From Campylobacterales bacterium (lineage in GTDB: Bacteria > Campylobacterota > Campylobacteria > Campylobacterales > Sulfurimonadaceae): DNA of 64,000 nucleotides. Under the pieces are notes generated by a model. It did no database searches. It was not told the DNA's origin and saw only the letters and a program-made list of their open reading frames with translations. Both the position numbers and the translations under genes were made by a program. The stretch is from positions 1 to 64,000 of the forward strand of contig JAPLGM010000014.1 in the NCBI GenBank assembly GCA_026390165.1, given 5' to 3'. Positions 60,229 through 64,000 of the stretch are shown piece by piece; the first letter of the stretch is position 1, and each line of letters opens with the position of its first letter.

Positions 60229-60657
60229 TTAATCCAGTGTTGCGTAAAGTGCTTCAGATTTTTTGATGTCATCACGTGAAGGTTTTATACGAATAGAGAC
60301 ATATTTTACGTTTCCATTTTTATCCGTAGAGCGCAAGACGGTGGCATATACCCAGTAATACCCTCCCCCTTTTCGGGCATTTTTTACAAATCCTGTCCAA
60401 AAGCCTTTGCTTTGAACATCTTCCCAAAGAGATTTAAAGGCAGCACGAGGCATATCAGGATGCCGAACGACATTATGCGGATTACCGAGTAGATCCGCCG
60501 CTTTCCATCCTGCTACTTTGGCAAACGAATCACTTACGTAGGTAATAATCCCTTTTTCATCCGTCTCCGATAATAAATACAAATCGTCATACAGCACCTC
60601 CCCGTCATCTAAAAACGTCAACCCATCGGTCTGAACTGTATCATTAACTTTTGCCAT
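60229..60657 (-). CDS. Aer-like PAS-domain protein
   Basis: 142 residues forming a single PAS domain of the Aer type ('GIITYVSDSFAKVAGW', 'NVVRHPDMPRAAFKSLW', 'YWVYATVLRSTDKNG'). Aer PAS domains bind FAD and sense redox state; the W and N positions of that pocket seem kept. It is first in transcription of the cluster and 9 bases before the receptor gene, so it is probably the sensor input. AAGGGGTAAGTT precedes its ATG. Confidence 0.82.
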   Translation of the reverse strand: MAKVNDTVQTDGLTFLDDGEVLYDDLYLLSETDEKGIITYVSDSFAKVAGWKAADLLGNPHNVVRHPDMPRAAFKSLWEDVQSKGFWTGFVKNARKGGGYYWVYATVLRSTDKNGNVKYVSIRIKPSRDDIKKSEALYATLD

Positions 60658-60879
60658 AACTTACCCCTTGTCCATAGATCCCTATAAGTGGTTGTAGCAT
60701 AACGTTAGAGTTCTAAATTACAACTGAAAAATAGGGGGAGTTAAAGACAGGTCAATCAGTTGTTTGATCCGACATTATATTTTTGAAAATTAAAACGTAC
60801 TGTATTAATAAAATCAATAGTTTATTACGATAGAATTAACGAATAGAAATAATTTAATACACAATAGTAGGTCTCTATA

Positions 60880-62466
60880 ATGAATAAAAGACACATTTTC
60901 CCCCTTTTGGCGGGAATCTTATTCGCCCCTCTTTTCCTCTCCGCAAGCCCATTAGAAAATGTTACCCTTCAGCTTCGATGGTTGCATCAGTTTCAATTTG
61001 CCGGTTATTATATGGCAAAAAATAAAGGGTACTATCGCGATGCAGGGCTTAATGTTACTATTTTAGAAGCCAACCAATCGAAATCCAGTCCTGTCGAAGA
61101 GGTCGTTTCGGGACGTGCTGAGTATGGCATTGGCAATTCAGGACTCATTAATGAGCGGCTTAACGGGAAACCCGTTGTCGTCTTGGCAGCACTCTTTCAA
61201 ACCTCCCCCAATGTATGGATTCTCCGCAAAGACTCCCATATTTCAACTATTATTGATTTGGCGCACAAACGGCTAATGATGACCAAGAATATTGAAAATG
61301 CAGAACTGATGGCGCTCTTTCATAACGAAGGAATCGATATCAGTAAACTAAACATCATCGAAAGCACTTTTAATATTGATGATTTGATTAACGGTAAAGT
61401 AGATGCCTACAACGGCTACTCTACTAATGAGCCTTATTATCTCAAAGAAAAAGGGATTGTCTATACAATAATTGATCCAAGAAAATACGGCATCGATTTT
61501 TACAGCGACTGCCTCTTTACCAGTGATAATGAACTCTCCCAAAATCCAGAACGGGTAAAAGCATTTCGTGAAGCAAGTTTAAAAGGGTGGGCGTATGCAC
61601 TGGCTCATCCTGAAGAGACCATTGATGTGATCCTCTCCGATTATTCTCACGAAAAAACACGGGATCATCTCCGATTTGAAGCGGCAGCTATTCATCAGCT
61701 TATGGAACCTGAACTCATTGAAATCGGGCATATGAATCCTGTACGGTGGGAGCATATTGTCCAAACCTATCATGCGTTAGGATTTGGTAAATCGGATACT
61801 GTTCCCGATGGATTTCTCTACAACCCAAATCAAGCCGAAAATAATACGTGGCTTTACTATTCTCTTACAGCTTCCATACTTTTACTCTTAGTGTTAGGGG
61901 CGATCGCTGGATATATCTACCGACTTAATGGTAAAATAAAAGAGCAAAGTATCCACGATCCTCTCACAGGGTTACACAATCGCTACTATCTCGATGAAAT
62001 AATGTCACAAGAACTCGAACGTGCCAAACGTGAATCGATTCCCCTCTCTATCGTTATCATTGATATAGACCATTTCAAAACAATTAACGATACATACGGT
62101 CATGCAGCGGGAGATGAAGTGCTCAAAGGGATAGCCACGTGTTTAATACAATCCGTTCGTAAAAATGATTTTCTTTTCCGCTATGGTGGGGAGGAGTTTG
62201 TTATTATCATCCCCACTATATCGTATGAACAGGCGATGCAGCGGATGGAAACCTGTCGTCAGGAGATTCAAGATATGCAAAGAAACTATGAGGGTGCCGA
62301 ACTTTCAGTCACAATCTCGGCGGGTATTGCCGTCTATTCACTGCATGGAACAACCCAAGACTCTCTTCTAATGGCTGCTGACAAGGCTCTTTATTACAGC
62401 AAAGAACATGGACGAAATCAAATCACCCTTGCACCCCTAAAAAATTCCGCTAAAGAGAGTCTATGA
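60880..62466 (+). CDS. NMT1/THI5-like binding domain fused to a diguanylate cyclase
   Basis: 528 residues. Signal peptide about 1-22, then a periplasmic NMT1/THI5-like domain (about 27-310; 'LRWLHQFQFAGYYMAKNKG' and 'NVWILRKDSHIS'), one membrane span near 330, and a GGDEF domain with active site RYGGEEF and an intact inhibition site RKND five residues before it. It probably senses a pyrimidine- or thiamine-like or other small ligand and makes cyclic di-GMP. Its stop overlaps the start of the Tsx-like porin (ATGA), which suggests the same ligand enters through it. Ligand identity is inferred only from family. Confidence 0.88.
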   Translation: MNKRHIFPLLAGILFAPLFLSASPLENVTLQLRWLHQFQFAGYYMAKNKGYYRDAGLNVTILEANQSKSSPVEEVVSGRAEYGIGNSGLINERLNGKPVVVLAALFQTSPNVWILRKDSHISTIIDLAHKRLMMTKNIENAELMALFHNEGIDISKLNIIESTFNIDDLINGKVDAYNGYSTNEPYYLKEKGIVYTIIDPRKYGIDFYSDCLFTSDNELSQNPERVKAFREASLKGWAYALAHPEETIDVILSDYSHEKTRDHLRFEAAAIHQLMEPELIEIGHMNPVRWEHIVQTYHALGFGKSDTVPDGFLYNPNQAENNTWLYYSLTASILLLLVLGAIAGYIYRLNGKIKEQSIHDPLTGLHNRYYLDEIMSQELERAKRESIPLSIVIIDIDHFKTINDTYGHAAGDEVLKGIATCLIQSVRKNDFLFRYGGEEFVIIIPTISYEQAMQRMETCRQEIQDMQRNYEGAELSVTISAGIAVYSLHGTTQDSLLMAADKALYYSKEHGRNQITLAPLKNSAKESL

Positions 62467-63158
62467 AACATTTTTTACTCACATCCACTTTACTTGCTGC
62501 CTCTTTGAGTGCTTTCTCGACGACTAATATCCAATATCTTTACGGTAATTTTGAAGGTCCAACATTTTTGGATACCCAAAGTGGTGCCAAGCAAACCATA
62601 ACGGCAGAGCACTATCGCACATGGGCGTATGGAGATTTATTCATGTTTGCCGATTATGCCTACGCGAAAAAAGGGCTTCAGTTTACAAATGAGAAGGATG
62701 ACCTCTACGGCGAAATTTCTCCACGTCTCAGCCTCAACAAAATCGGAGGATTTTCAACCTCAGATGGAGTTATTAAAGAGTATTACGCATCCTTTCAGTA
62801 CAACGGTTCCAATACCTATCACGCATGGCTATACGGAGGAGGGGTTGATCTAAATCTCCCTGGATTTGCCATTTTTGGACTCAATTTGTACCGAAAAATA
62901 CAAAATATCGGGGATGATACCTATCAGCTTTCGGCGAATTATTACGCACCGCTGAATGAACGGTGGCATTTTGAAGGATTCGTTGATTGGACAACCGTCG
63001 ATTTTTTGAGCCAAAATCAGTTGTTATTTAATCTTTCACCGAGTATGGGAATATCTAAGGGGAAAATAGAAGTAGGGACAGAGTGGCACTACTATCATGA
63101 GAACAGTTACCACACGGCTAACGATGTGTTTCAGGCAATGATCAAATACCGATGGTAA
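62463..63158 (+). CDS. Tsx-like (nucleoside-specific channel) outer membrane protein
   Basis: 231 residues. Signal peptide about 1-18, then a 12-stranded barrel-like pattern of alternating hydrophobic and aromatic segments ('TWAYGDLFMFADYAYA', 'EWHYYHENSYHTANDVFQAM') ending in 'MIKYRW', an outer membrane terminal strand. It matches the OmpK/Tsx family. Coupled by overlap to the binding-domain cyclase. Substrate could be nucleosides or related bases. Confidence 0.75.
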   Translation: MKHFLLTSTLLAASLSAFSTTNIQYLYGNFEGPTFLDTQSGAKQTITAEHYRTWAYGDLFMFADYAYAKKGLQFTNEKDDLYGEISPRLSLNKIGGFSTSDGVIKEYYASFQYNGSNTYHAWLYGGGVDLNLPGFAIFGLNLYRKIQNIGDDTYQLSANYYAPLNERWHFEGFVDWTTVDFLSQNQLLFNLSPSMGISKGKIEVGTEWHYYHENSYHTANDVFQAMIKYRW

Positions 63159-63167
63159 AAAGAGCCT

Positions 63168-63263
63168 CTACTCTTTTTTCATCACCACCCACACAAAACC
63201 GCCCAAACCACTTGCAACAACGATCACTAAAAATCCCACTTGAAACCAGTCCATTGCGCTCAT
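63168..63263 (-). CDS. 31-residue single-span membrane peptide coupled to rlmN
   Basis: On the minus strand an ATG at 63263 opens 31 codons. The product is '[20 protein letters not shown]' followed by a glycine-rich end and KKE: one membrane helix with a charged tail. Its ATG overlaps the rlmN stop (ATGA at 63263-63260), and the start lies in the rlmN reading direction, so it would be made by ribosomes that finish rlmN. No homologue is known to me. Confidence 0.55.
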   Translation of the reverse strand: MSAMDWFQVGFLVIVVASGLGGFVWVVMKKE

Positions 63264-64000
63264 GACACCGCCTCATTCAAATCTTTTTCTTTCAATTGAC
63301 CGCACGCTGCACTAATATCTAGCCCTTTGGAATCGCGTATCGTACACAACACGCCGTGGCTCGTCAGATACTCTTGAAACTTCACCATATCCCCTCTCGA
63401 TGGTCGAGCATAATCAGACCCCTCGTAGGGATTAAAAAAGATAAGATTGACTTTCGCTTTGATTCCGTGCAATAGCTTGACCAGTTTTTTCGCCGAAACC
63501 AAATCATCATTTTTATTTTTAATGACCAGATACTCAAACATCACCCGCTTACGGGTATCAATCGGGAACCGTTTCACCGCATCAATGATCGAGGCAATAT
63601 TATACGCTTTATTCATCGGGATCAATTCTGTTCGGAGTTCATCATCGACGGCGTGAAGCGAAATAGCAATATGGACACCCAAATCCATCTCCCCGAGTTT
63701 ATCGATTTTAGAACTCAGACCGCTCGTGGAGACTGTCTGCCGTTTGCCTGAGATGGAAAGCCCCTCTTCATCTTTGAAAATCGTAATTGCTTTCGCTAGA
63801 TTATCGAGATTATCCAGTGGCTCCCCCATTCCCATATAGACGATATTGAGACGCTTTGCAGCAGCCAAACCATTGTCCGATTTCACCGCAAGTACCTGTG
63901 CCACGATCTCCCCCGCACTCAAATCACGTGTAAATCCCCCCTTGGCAGTGAGACAAAATGTACACCCTACTTTGCACCCAACTTGTGTCGAAACACACAC
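63260..64000 (-). CDS. rlmN: Dual-specificity rRNA/tRNA adenine-C2 methyltransferase RlmN, C-terminal part
   Basis: 246 residues; the frame continues beyond base 64000, so the N-terminal ~100 residues and true start are missing. The radical-SAM cluster motif C-x3-C-x2-C is present as CKVGCTFC (C9, C13, C16), preceded by CVSTQVG. '[14 protein letters not shown]' and 'CGQL' near the end, with the catalytic Cys of the methyl-transfer pair in 'SAACGQL', are RlmN features. It methylates A2503 of 23S rRNA and A37 of some tRNAs. Confidence 0.93.
   Translation of the reverse strand: MCVSTQVGCKVGCTFCLTAKGGFTRDLSAGEIVAQVLAVKSDNGLAAAKRLNIVYMGMGEPLDNLDNLAKAITIFKDEEGLSISGKRQTVSTSGLSSKIDKLGEMDLGVHIAISLHAVDDELRTELIPMNKAYNIASIIDAVKRFPIDTRKRVMFEYLVIKNKNDDLVSAKKLVKLLHGIKAKVNLIFFNPYEGSDYARPSRGDMVKFQEYLTSHGVLCTIRDSKGLDISAACGQLKEKDLNEAVS

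Overview
The window looks like chromosome of a Campylobacterota (epsilonproteobacterial) sulfur oxidiser of the Sulfuricurvum/Sulfurimonas type. This rests on a Pgl-type N-glycosylation cluster, short MurB and PglB forms, CcoG, many diguanylate cyclases, a cytoplasmic-receptor chemosensory cluster, and dense packing with ATGA and TTGA overlaps. The genus is inferred from gene content only.

Layout. 1-5344: end of an Rpn-type nuclease, then pglB, a DegT-family aminotransferase and pglF, which make and transfer the N-glycan. 5346-7034: ilvD. 7162-7582: four tRNAs (Gly, Leu, Cys, Ser). 7583-8511: a decayed stretch with a 47-aa ORF, a broken XRE regulator and a second copy of the tRNA-Cys 3' end, which looks like integration scar tissue. 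8512-14281: a thiol, sulfur or metalloid handling island with DsbD, rhodanese, a DsrE-like protein, two three-cysteine ArsR paralogues, a two-domain methyltransferase and a CxxC thioredoxin-like protein. Four intergenic regions there share an inverted repeat TTAGC-N6-GCTAA, so the island reads as one ArsR regulon. 14376-18936: two membrane diguanylate cyclases. 19107-20987: a methyltransferase and a split ThrE exporter.

21135-31005: cobalamin nucleotide-loop assembly (cobT, cobU, cobQ, a cysteine-rich protein, cobS, cobC). Two AT-rich, translationally coupled ATPase + HNH nuclease pairs, resembling Septu (PtuA/PtuB) anti-phage modules, interrupt it. 31031-36332: tamA, tamB, murB. 36415-38513: a degenerate resolvase-like DNA-binding protein coupled to ccoG. 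38598-45795: housekeeping genes (haem protein, purM, speE-like, coaE, dapF, prfA, rpsT, glmM, lspA), then tRNA-Val and an amino-acid permease.

47639-60657: a 14-gene minus-strand chemosensory cluster: a two-domain response regulator, ParA-type ATPase, STAS, CheW, CheA, two CheY, a CheZ-like protein, CheR, a HEAT-repeat protein, CheB, a triple-CheW scaffold, a soluble receptor with two signalling tips, and an Aer-like PAS protein. The ParA ATPase beside a soluble receptor with a basic N-terminus suggests a cytoplasmic array that is actively segregated. 60880-63158: a periplasmic-binding/GGDEF protein coupled to a Tsx-like porin. The window ends inside rlmN, whose stop overlaps the start of a 31-residue membrane peptide.

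The best candidates for something new are the paired ATPase-HNH modules inside the cobalamin operon, the ArsR regulon with its shared operator, and the ParA-associated chemosensory array.
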